A stretch of 64,000 nt of DNA from Macrotis lagotis (Eukaryota > Chordata > Mammalia > Peramelemorphia > Peramelidae), in contig NC_133661.1 in the NCBI RefSeq assembly GCF_037893015.1, positions 219,994,545-220,058,544 of the forward strand, read 5' to 3'. Every line of letters starts with the position of its first letter. Positions within the stretch are counted from its first letter, which is position 1. The translations under genes were made by a program, and so were the position numbers. Below the pieces are notes generated by a model. That model saw only the letters and a list, made by a program, of their open reading frames with translations. It searched no databases and was not told the DNA's origin. Positions 46,166 to 55,947 of this stretch are shown here, piece by piece.

Positions 46166-47307
46166 TGGTTGCTATAATGAAAATCCTTCTGACTGTCTAG
46201 AATTGTTCTTTCACACCCCAGAAATCTCCTCAGGCATTTGGGTGACTGGGATTTCTCATGCTAGGAGTGTACTTCATTTCTGCATCTCCTTCCTCTGATT
46301 GGCTGGTTCTTCCCAGAATCTTCATTTTCAAGGAAAATGTCCTAGCCAATCAAATCTTTATTTTTCTCTAGGCTCTATTCCTGATTCACTTTTCTACCAC
46401 AACCCTACAGATCCTTTCTTACTTACACCTTTTCAACTTCATTTTTTTGTTTTTTCTCTTTCCATTAGTATATAAGCCTCTTGAGGGTAGGCACTATTTT
46501 TCTTTCTGATTGCTTTTGTGTTTTCACTGCTTACCACAATGCCTGGCAAATAATAAAAGCTTAATAATAACTGATTGCTAACTAAACTATCATTCCAGTG
46601 AGTATCTTTTCCCCATAAGTCTCCTCATTCTATGTTACCAAAAGTAAATGTGCCTTCAAGCTAGCTGAACAAATTGAACTCCTTCTTATCAGACCTATAT
46701 TTCATGATTAACTCATTGACTTTGCTCTCTAAGTAGGATGCTGTTCAGGAAGCAAGGAAACTGTCTTCCTCTTCCAAAAGATGGAATTCATTAGAAAACT
46801 TCTCTTTCTATAAATTCCAGAATTCTAAATCTCAAACAGAGAAAATCTAAAAGCTAAAGTTTCCCTCAAGGCAGCTGATGGTTAAAAAAAAATCTTCCTT
46901 CTCTGCTTAAGGGTAAAATTCCAGAATCATGCAGACTAGCAAATTCAAAACCTTTCTTTCTCTATAGAGGAGGCTGGGGCTAAGGAACAGTACCATTGAC
47001 CTTCTCTCTCAAGCCTAATACAAACACATGAATCCCAAAACTATGTGCTTCTGCTATAAAGTTCTACTCCTTGTGATGATAGGGAAGAGGGGAGGGAAAA
47101 TATCCTCCCTTACCCATTTCTGTATTTTGGGAGAAGGAAGAAATAAAAAGACAAAAGCATATTTCCTCAAGAGCTAAGCACTCCAAAGAATATGATCAGC
47201 TTCCTTATAGGCTCTGAGGAGTAGCTGATTTTTCAGGCAGCCAATCATAATAAATTCCATGGGTCCCATCAGTTGATCAGAGAGCATTGAAACAGATCAA
47301 GAATTAA
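46166..47307. other. No gene; old LINE end at 46465-46580
   Basis: 'ataagcctcttgagggtagg' followed by 'cacaatgcctggcaaataat' is a common L2/L3-type 3' end. The rest up to the GALM retrocopy is unique-looking. Confidence 0.45.
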
Positions 47308-47327
47308 CAATAACCCATAGTCCCTGT

Positions 47328-49158
47328 CCTGCGGCTTCCCCATCCGTCTCTGGCTTTGGTCATCAGGAGTGTGTTTGGGGACCTCCCCATTGAGCAGGGA
47401 CTGTGGAGAAGTTCTACAGTCTACATCAATCAAACTACAGTCAGAGCAGCTGAGGGTGGGCATCATCTCCCTGGGCTGCACCATCACCGCCCTGGAGATA
47501 AAGGACAGGGATGGGAACTTCTCAGATGTGGTGCTGATCTTTGCTGAGCTGGAAGGTCCTTTGGACCACTCAGGTGCTACCGAATGGCATTCAGTTTTCC
47601 CCGATCAGTCCAGATGGCAAGGAAAGCTACCCCAGTGAGTTGAAAGTTTGGGTCACATACACACTTGATGGGGGGCAGTTGATAGTGAATTACAAAGCCC
47701 AGACCAGCAGCACCACACCAGTCAGTCTGACCAACCACCTGTATTTTAACCTTGCAGGCCACAGTTGTCCGAATATATACGATCACAAAGTCTGTATAGA
47801 TGTTGAAGCTTATTTATCTGTTAATGATAACCTAATAACTACTGGAAAAGTGGAACCTGTGCAGGGGACTGCATTTAACCTGAGGAAGCCAGTGGAACTT
47901 GGAAGACACATAAAGAAATTCCAGATTAATGGGTTTTACCACAACTTCTTTCTGAAGGTTACACAAGAGAAGCATTTTTGTGCAAGGGTCTATCATCCCC
48001 CCACTGGATGGAAGCTAGAAGTTTACACAACCCAACCGAGGTTCAGTTTTACACAGCCATTTTTCTGTATGGAACACTGAAGGGAAAGGGGGTGCTGTGT
48101 ACCCCAAACACTAAGGCTTTTTCCTTGAGACCCCAAACTGGCCAGATGCAGTCAACAAGCCACATTTTCCTCATGTGCTGCTCCATCCAGGTGAAGAGTA
48201 TAATCACAATACTTGGTTCAATTTTTCTGTGGCTTAAGGAGTTTCACATTGGCCCCACCAGATGAAGAGCACAAACAATGGAAATTTATCTAATGACTCC
48301 TTGATGACCAAGGTTCTAAGTTTACCCTAGATAAAAGGGGGGGGTATAAATCAAGAAGCCAAAAAAATAATCAACGGGGCTGAAGTAATAGATCCTAGAT
48401 TAATTAATCATATTTTTAAATACTGGTGATCTTCTATAATAATTAATACCAAGCTATGCTCAGAAGTCAGCTTTCTTCCCTGTGCTAATGAAGACAGCAA
48501 GAAATAATAAGGAACATCATTCACTAGAGTCCAAAATCTCTCCCCCTAGACTAGGTAGAAGTTACTGAGGTCATTAGTACTCTGAGGGGCAAGGACAGCC
48601 AAGGAATTGTCTCATCACCATTTCTTTCTTTTCCTTTTTCTTCTCCTTTACCTTTCCCCTCTCTTTTTTTCCTTCTTGTTTCCCTATGCCTAAGGGCATT
48701 ACTTGTGGAATTACAGATAAAGAGTTTCTGATTCTTTTTCTGGCTGTTTTAATCTTTTCCCCACTTGATCTTTATAAAAATTGCTTCCAATAGCAAAGAG
48801 ATCTGAATAAAAGACATGAGGTACTTGTACGTCATATTATCTGCCTTTAATGTGATGGGATTGTTTTAACCTAACCTCCTAAGGCCACCAAAACTTGAAA
48901 TTATCTAGAGTCCACATTAGTATAAATGAAGTTCACTAAACTAAAAACTTAATGGAAATGACTTGTTGGGAGTATACTAGAATATTAGATACTACCTGAA
49001 AGTCTGGATGTCAGAAATCTTAATTTCAGGAACAACAGAATTGTCATTATTTGTATTGTGTTAATGATATTTAAAATAGCAGAAATACCAGATGATTTTG
49101 TTATATACTCATGTCTATTTTGAATTTTTAAAAAATTCAGCACATTGTAAAAAAAAAC
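47328..49158 (+). pseudogene. GALM: GALM (galactose mutarotase) processed pseudogene
   Basis: The parent enzyme interconverts alpha and beta anomers of galactose and glucose in the cytosol, at the entry of the Leloir pathway. Compared with human GALM from memory, the copy runs from residue 1 to the last residue without introns. The ancestral start is now CTG (47350-47352), followed by codons readable as A-S-V-T-R-S-V-F-G with two changed. The N-terminal part shows LGCTITALEIKD and FAELEG; then about 67 codons (human ~70-136, including NSLHGG with the first catalytic His) are missing; then KVLW to GTAFNLRKPVELGRH is open for 179 codons, with NHLYFNLAG (second catalytic His). More frameshifts follow, but FLETPNWPDAVN (catalytic Glu) and the end NTWFNFSVA, stop at 48235, are recognisable. 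An A-run at 49149-49157 and an imperfect direct repeat (47308-47327 and 49159-49176) suggest L1-mediated retroposition. Not functional. Confidence 0.93.
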
Positions 49159-49176
49159 CAATAACCCATGCCCTGT

Positions 49177-49710
49177 AAGCAAATCAATGAGAATACTCTC
49201 AATTTGATCAAAAGCATATATTTACCATATCCTTCTAAAATATTACTGCTACCACTTTCTCTTATTTAAAAAAAAATTGTGTCAAAAATAAAATTGCCTC
49301 AGGAAAAAAAGAGAGGTCTGTGATTTTAAGTCTTGATCCCGCTTCTTATTTTCTCAGCAAACTCATATCCTGAGAGGATGCAGTCTCATTCTGGCATTTT
49401 TTTTCCTTGCACTAAAAAGTAAGATTAAAAAATACTTTTGTCTTTCCTTGAAGCTTTTCCCTTAAAGCAAATGTTCTTTGTATGCAAAACCAGGGGCAAA
49501 AAATACTTTGAATACCCATAAATATGCTTCATATACATTGCAAGATCAAAACAGGGAGAAAGAAGTCAAGACTTTGAAATGGCTGGTTTGGGACCAGGGA
49601 TTCAATTACTTTTGAAAGAGAAATAAAAGTACTAAAAAAGTGATAAAATAGTTCACATTTAAGTTATTTCAATGGCTGGGATAGGAGGTATTTTATGTAT
49701 AAAATGATGT
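49177..49710. other. No gene or clear repeat
   Basis: AT-rich sequence after the GALM retrocopy. An AATAAA with a following A-run at 49286-49308 is present, which could be an alternative 3' end of the retrocopy, but no matching target repeat is seen there. Confidence 0.35.
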
Positions 49711-49713
49711 AGC

Positions 49714-49940
49714 ATGACAGCTAGGTGGCCAGTGGATAGAAGGCTGCACCTGGAATCAGAAAGACTTCTTTTCCTGAGTACAAATCTGGCCACAGTCACT
49801 TAGCAACTGTCTGTCTCTGGGCAAGTCACTTATCCCTGTTTGCTCATCTGTAATATGGACCAGAAAAGACAATGGCAAACCACTCCAGTGTGTTTCCCCA
49901 AAAAAACTCCAAATGGACACAACTAAAAATGACCAAATTA
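49714..49940 (+). mobile_element. SINE with tail, sense
   Basis: 'gacagctaggtggccagtgg', 'gtacaaatctggccacagtc', 'ctctgggcaagtcacttatc', 'gcaaaccactccagtgtgtt' and 'caaatggacacaactaaaaa'. It is the sense form of the tailed family at 10861-11100. Confidence 0.85.
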
Positions 49941-51300
49941 TATAGCATGTTCGATATCATTCAAACCACTGAATGTGAAAAACTATTTAGCAAAAATAAA
50001 AAACAATTTTAAAAAAGTACCTGGATTTTAAGATTATAATTTGCCTAGTTTAGAAAAAATTTGAACTGTGTCTTTTTGATTAAACTATATGAGTCCTGGA
50101 AAGGTTTCTATGAAGTGAACTTCTAGTAAGTGTTCTATTGAAAGAAAGTTGTCCCTCAATCTAGATGAAATGCCACAATGAACTGACAATCATGAAAGAC
50201 ATAATTTAGTTTAAACACATGTATGTTCTAACCTCTAGTTCCTCATCTATTAAACAAGGGATTTGGACCAAATGATCTTCAAGCTCTCTTCCACAAATCC
50301 CACAGTTCTATCCTCCCTTCTAACTTGAATGTTCTAGGAAATTTTGTTTCTGTAGCTATTAATTCATTGATATGGGAAACATCCAGTTAGGAAACTCCCT
50401 CAACCAATGCAATTCAGTGAATGCTCCTCAAAATTAGTCTTAGTTGCCTGGGGCATTGAGAGGTTAAATGATTTGCCCAGGGTGATATTACTATTATTTG
50501 TCACCAGCAGAATTTAAACCCAATTTTTCCTGACTCTGAGGCCTGCTCTTTACTCATACTATCCCCTTATCCATACATATCCTCTCATATATAATCAGCA
50601 CATACTTTTTAAAATCACATAAAACAGCAAATAACTTCAATAAAACATTATGAATTTTCAAATATTACTGATAATATTGAGTATTCAATTCAAGCATTAC
50701 AGTGTTAACCTCTACATGACACACAATAACATCAGTGAAAATGAAAATATCGTTCAGCTCCAGACAGCTTGCAATATGAACTTCTGGCCTCACATATTAT
50801 TGCCACTATAACGATAAATATTGCTGACACTTTTGCATTTTGGCTAAGCTTTTTTTTTTAAATCAGGTATAAACCACCTTAATTCTAATTTCCCAACCAA
50901 CTTTTCCTATCTAACTTTTTACAACCACATCTAGCTTTTTCTCATAACTTGAATTTATGATTATATTCCAAGATTTCTTTACCCAATAATATCTGAATAG
51001 TTTATTACCCATACTATTGGACAGAAAAGTACAGAAAATAATAAAGTTCTTAGAATTTAGTGGTAATGCTATTTATATAATGTCAACAAAATCCTTTAAT
51101 GCTTCAACATGCTATTGAGATAAGGCTGGGTTATTGAAGGTATTTGTAGAACGAAAACTGCAAAGTTTTACCAAGTCTGCCCTGGCAAGAGATTATATCT
51201 GCTTTTTAAGGACTAGTTGAGCTCGTTGCAGAACCATTGATCAGAAGGTGATAACTTCTTTAGTCATGGCAACTAACCAAACAAAGAAATACTGTACAGT
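49941..51300. other. No gene; MIR scraps at 50230-50310 and 50440-50545
   Basis: 'agttcctcatctattaaaca' is a sense MIR tail; 'gaggttaaatgatttgccca' to 'aatttaaacccaatttttcc' is an antisense MIR. The rest is AT-rich and unrecognised. Confidence 0.5.
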
Positions 51301-51309
51301 CTTGTTTTT

Positions 51310-52015
51310 CTTCTATGGAACATACCCTCCAATCCCTTCTCTCTGCTGACACTTCTATCACTCTGGTGAAACCAGAGTACAACTCACACCTGGATTATTT
51401 CAATAGCCTGCAAGTTGATTTTCTTGACACAAGGTTCTCACCACCCTATTCCATTTTTCACTCACTTTTGCAAAAAGCCTACTGGTTAGTCTCTCTATGC
51501 CATGTTTCCTTTTCCCATTCTTGTTTATCATCAACTCAGATATCAAATTGATCTTCCTAAAGCATAAATTTTACTTTATAAATTCCAGTGACTCTTCATC
51601 AGTTTCAGGATTAAATATAAAATTCTATTTGATGTTCAAAGCCCTTCATGATCTGCTTCCTTACTTTTCCACTCTTCTTAATTCTTACAGCTCCCCACTT
51701 ACTCTTGGATCTAGTACCACCATTCCCCTTGTTATTTCTCTCATAAGACATTCTATATTTCAATTCTGAGCATTTTCTCTGGATATCCTCCATGCATAGA
51801 ATTCTCTCATCTTTACCTCCTGGTTTCCCTGATTTCTTACTATCAAACCTTCTACAAAAGTTTCTTGATCTCTTTTCATTCTAGAGCCTTCCCTCAATTT
51901 ATTATTTCAAATTTACCCTGTATATGATTCATCTACACATATTATTTACCTATCAGACTGTGAGCTCCTCTTGATGACAATTTTTTTTACCTTTCTTGGA
52001 AGACTCAGTCTTTAG
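51310..52015 (+). mobile_element. L2-type LINE 3' end, sense
   Basis: 'cttctatcactctggtgaaa', 'gttcaaagcccttcatgatc', 'cttaattcttacagctcccc' and 'tatcagactgtgagctcctc' match the order of the L2 (CR1 group) C-terminal region and 3' end. Open frames of 60-90 codons here are remnants or shadows of it. An old element shared widely among mammals. Confidence 0.65.
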
Positions 52016-52029
52016 AATAATACTTGATT

Positions 52030-52137
52030 CATTTTTGTTTTTGTTGTTGTTGTTGTTGTTCTGTTGTTGCAGTTTGTGTCTGACTCTTCATGACCTCATT
52101 TGGACTTTTTCTTGGCAAAGATCCCAGAGTGGTTTGT
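52030..52137 (-). mobile_element. SINE tail fragment, antisense, with GTT run
   Basis: A TTG run (52042-52060) precedes 'gtttgtgtctgactcttcat', 'gacctcatttggactttttc' and 'gagtggtttgtcg'. Only the tail half of the SINE is present. Confidence 0.75.
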
Positions 52138-52394
52138 CGAAGAAAACCACAATTAGAAGAAAATATATAGAAAATCCATATGAAATGTATAATGGACTAT
52201 AAGCTTGCAGCATGGGTTCAAAGAACTCAGGGTAATGTCAGAGACTTCAGAAAGAACTTCCAGTGATCGTCACTTTTCAGTTGTCTGAATTTTGTGTGGG
52301 GAGTTAGAGGCAGAATGGTAACTGACCTTCACTAATTGGTAAAATTGTCCCATCTCCTTTTTGTAACTGTGTATCATGGAGCTTCCCCTTCACC
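52138..52394. other. Short unique stretch before the retroviral fossil
   Basis: No gene or repeat recognised. It ends in the ATAT that is duplicated by the insertion that follows. Confidence 0.4.
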
Positions 52395-52398
52395 ATAT

Positions 52399-52816
52399 TG
52401 AGTGGGATAAAATCTGAGATTTCTTCAATAGAATATTATAGATTAGAACTGTGTCTCTTGTGCTCCTCTTCCCCTGACAAACAACTTGTGAGATACTAGT
52501 GAATGTTATTAGAACCAGAATGTGAAGGGCAAATTGACTTTTGTTCGTTTTCTACTGAGTTTTCAGGAAGGAGACATATGTATCTGTTTGGATTTTTTCA
52601 ATGAGCTTGAGTTTAGATTTTAAAGGCCACATTCTTAACTAATGAGAATGGGTCAGTGGTGGGGGATTGTGTAAAATAAAAATGACTCCTGGGTCTTTTG
52701 CCTTTGCTTCAGGCTCTCTAATTGACTGGGGCCCATTCCTTGAGAAATGAATAAACCTTTCTCTTCATACCTTGAGAGATCTCCTAAATTTATTTAAGTG
52801 GCATTTTTCCCACACA
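52399..52816 (+). repeat. 5' LTR of the retroviral fossil
   Basis: Starts TGAG and ends CACACA (TG...CA). It contains a TATA-like AAAATAAAAATG block near 52673 and an AATAAA polyadenylation hexamer near 52750, so U3, R and U5 are in the expected order. It pairs with 60597-61017. Confidence 0.92.
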
Positions 52817-52819
52817 GTT

Positions 52820-52837
52820 TGGAGGCTTGTTCTGGAT
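52820..52837 (+). other. Primer-binding site, proline-tRNA type
   Basis: TGGAGGCTTGTTCTGGAT lies three bases after the LTR, as in murine leukaemia virus, and matches the canonical proline site at 14 of 18 positions. The base changes are of the kind expected from decay. Confidence 0.75.
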
Positions 52838-54160
52838 TGCATGTCCATTGGGGAACCTCAGCCTCTCAGGACTTGGCAAAAAGGCACCCCTGCCCAAATT
52901 TGGCAGCTTGCCATTTTCTGGGAAGCCTTGGTGTCCCCTCTGTGCAAGTGACTCAAAGCAGAGAGACTTGGTAGGAAGAGCAAATCTGCAGCAAGAACTT
53001 GACCAGCCAGTGAGGACAAAAAACAGTTGGCAATTTTTTGTGCAAAAAGGCCCCAAAAGAGGGTAAGCCTAGATTTTGGAATCTGAAGGCACTAGATTCC
53101 TGGAGGGTCCATTTGGGTGAGTGAAGGTGGGGATGACCCCTTCCAGTTTGGGCAAAAAAGACTTGGATTTAAAGGCACTTGATCCTGAGAGGTCTCTGTC
53201 AATATTTAAATGGGAAGGGCCTTGTCCTAAGCTTTCCCCCATGGTAAATCAGGTAAATAAGACTAAAATATAAAGGGAAAAGTAGAAAATGGTCAAGTAT
53301 TGTTGTCTTTTATGGGGAAATAAAGATATAGCAGAAGTAACACATTTGGTCTGCCTTTGGGAGGGAGAGATTGTCAGACATGAGGCTGAAATCACCCCTC
53401 ATGGCATTCCTGAAACATCAGGAATTTGCCCATTGGCCTGTGTTTGTTGATATATGTTAAAATTGTCAGTTTGGAAAATTCTGTTGTGTTTGTGTGATCT
53501 GTGTTTGTGCCTCCTCTGTCTTTGTGTGTTTAGATTGTCTATTTACTTGTGTGATTTGTTAAATGGGGGAAAAGGGGGGAGTCAGTGAGTTCCCCTAAAG
53601 AGTTCCTTGGGTTGCCTCATTTTGTTATTTTGGATTTCTAGGCAGTATTCATCTAGCTCTCACTGGCTCTTCCTTTGAACCTGCTTTCTGCCTGTGTTAT
53701 AATGGATAATATGAGCCCCCCCCCCCCACTCCTGGGTTGTCTCTTGAGCCCTTAAAGGAGGGATTTTTATTTTGATTAAAAAGGAATGGATTATGATGTT
53801 AAATTGACTGAGGCCAAACTACTCACCCTGTTAGTCTACGATTATAAGAAGCCCCCCCCTTCCCTGTTTATGTTCCCTTCTCTTCCCAGTTCTCTGTGCC
53901 AGAGTGTTTTCCTCCCACCCTCTTTTAGAAAAAGGACTAAGAAAGAGTTGCTTCAGGAAAAATTAGTAAAATAAGTGTTAAAAAGGGGGACCTTATTTTG
54001 AAGTTAAAGAAACAGGAAAGAGATAGTGAATATTACAAAATACGTAAACAAAGACATCATAGAAAGAAATGCTATTTTAATTTGTAAAAGAGTTGTTAGA
54101 AAATAAATTTCAGAAAGACAAGAGAGTCATGTTAATCCTAAAGTATATAATGTGGTTACC
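52838..54160 (+). mobile_element. Internal region of the retroviral fossil, part 1
   Basis: Leader-like sequence, moderately GC-rich up to 53200, then AT-rich. A C-run lies at 53717-53728. No domain is recognised by eye; the short frames seen at 52790-53066 fall in the leader and on both strands, so they are not evidence of a gene. Confidence 0.6.
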
Positions 54161-54178
54161 AAGATATGCCAGTATAGG
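54161..54178 (+). repeat. Target-site duplication, left copy (RAD51AP1 retrocopy)
   Basis: aagatatgccagtatagg, identical to 55930-55947. Confidence 0.97.
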
Positions 54179-55929
54179 ATTTCTGGGGTGGGCAGGGCTT
54201 CCACACTCTTAATCTTCAGCGGGAACCGTTGTTCACTCTGGGCTGTGTCTGGTTTCTTGAAGCTCAGGCTCCCCGGCTGCCTGCCAAACCCCAGCCAGCC
54301 TGCCACCATGCCCAGGCCCATGCGGAATAAGAAACCAGTCAATTACTCACAATCTTTGGACTCAGACTATGATGATGATGATGATGATTTTGCTCCTCGG
54401 ACTGCAACTTCAAACAAAAAATCAAAAATAACAAAGGAGACAAACACAAGAAAAACAAGAGAAGTCAAAATCAAAAAATAGCCATAAAGAATTATCTCCA
54501 CTCCAAGTGAATACACCTCATAAAAGGATTGCCTTGGATGACAAGCTTTATAAGAGAGATTTAGAAGTTGCACTAGCATTATCAGTGAAGGAAACTTCTG
54601 TAACCACCACTGCTATGCAGAAATCTCAAGATGTTGAAAAATGTGATTCTGATGAATCTGAAAAAGTGAATATTTCTCCTTACCTCTCAAATTGCAGTAT
54701 AGATGGAGTTTGCTTCAATTTAAATAAAATTACTGAGGAAACTGATTATCATGCTGGTCATAGACCAAGAAAAGCCTCATCCAAAGTTATGATACAACAG
54801 AGGAAGTCACTGAGAGAGACTATTGAAGGTGATATTGCTGACTCTGAACCAGACTTTACAAGTGAAAGTAATTCTGATTTCAGTGAAAGTGAGGGGGAAG
54901 ATGATGAAGATTTTACTACAAGGAAAAGTAAAGCCAAAGAAAATAAAAAGAGAAATGCTAAGATCAAAACCCCAGTGAAAAAGTAAGAGAAGAAACCCTC
55001 TAAATCTTCTAACAGTTTAGCAAAACCAGTGATCTCTCAATCCACGCTTGAGTAAAAACCAGCACCAAAAGAACCTTGTCTGTCTTCAAAGCTTGTTAGG
55101 AATCCATTACAAACACTCAGTCCTTTAGGTGAATCTCAGAAGCCCAGATGGGTCCCACCAGCCTCATCAGGAAGTAGCAACAGTAATCATCTTGGAGGAG
55201 TTTCTGTCAAATCTCCCAGTCATAGTCTCCGACTTGGCCTGTCCAGATATGCCCCAGTTAAACCTCTTCACCAAGCTGCCAGTAGTACTTGAAAATGGTG
55301 AAAAAGAGATAGATGATAAACAAATTCTACTTTTGAAAGAATGTTCATATTTGAAAAGGGTAATCTAAATACAGTTCTTTTCAATTTGATACAGAAAATC
55401 TTAAGTCCTAAAAACTTAAGTATGCTGCTAGTCTATTCATGATTCTGAAGAAAAGTTTGTAAAGAATTGCCTTCTAATTCATTTCTTTCTAAAGAACACA
55501 TTTAATTTGGAATAACAAGTCAGGTTATGTCACTTTTGGAAGTATTAAATGTATGATACATGTAGTTAACCGTGGTATATTTACAATCAGTTATGGCTTA
55601 ACCTAATTTATGTCAACTAGTCCTTAGAGATTAGTGGGAAAGTGAAGTTGCAATTATACTTCCCTATCCTCAGGTAATGCTTATCTTGTAAAAGCTAATT
55701 AAGCTAAATCATACATTTTATTGTAAGGATGTTTCATGTTTTAATAAGTAAAATATTTTTCTAATAAAAATAAGTAAATTTTATATTTTTAAATGGTTGC
55801 TGTATTGTGACTTGCAGATCAAATTACAATTGTGAATAAATAAATTTTCCTAACAATTATGAAACTTCAAAACTGACAAACTTCCTTCTAGAGAAAAAAT
55901 GAGTAAATATGAAAATAGTGGGGGAAAAA
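54179..55929 (+). pseudogene. RAD51AP1: RAD51AP1 processed pseudogene (retrocopy)
   Basis: The parent protein binds RAD51 and DNA and stimulates strand pairing in homologous recombination in the nucleus. The copy has a GC-richer 5' UTR, an ATG at 54308 in a strong context (GCCACC before it), no introns, a stop at 55290-55292 and a 3' UTR with AATAAATAAA near 55836. Recognisable parts: N-terminal KKPVNYSQ and the acidic stretch; IALDDKLYKRDLEVALALSVKE; acidic SDFSESEGEDDEDF; basic KSKAKENKKR; and the C-terminal RAD51-binding region with RWVPPASSGSSNSN and SLRLGLSRYAPVKPLHQ. One single-base gain in an A-run near 54479 and two in-frame TAA codons (54984 and about 55053) break it. The perfect 18-bp repeat aagatatgccagtatagg (54161-54178, 55930-55947) proves an L1-type insertion. 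The 17 residues LPEGTF to PCTK of the long human form are absent. Confidence 0.96.
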
Positions 55930-55947
55930 AAGATATGCCAGTATAGG
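55930..55947 (+). repeat. Target-site duplication, right copy (RAD51AP1 retrocopy)
   Basis: Identical to 54161-54178; it directly follows the short A-run that remains of the poly-A tail. Confidence 0.97.

Noticed and set aside
52790-53066. Frames of 79 and 88 codons just after the 5' LTR
   Set aside because: They lie in the leader of the retroviral fossil and on both strands; no protein family is recognised.
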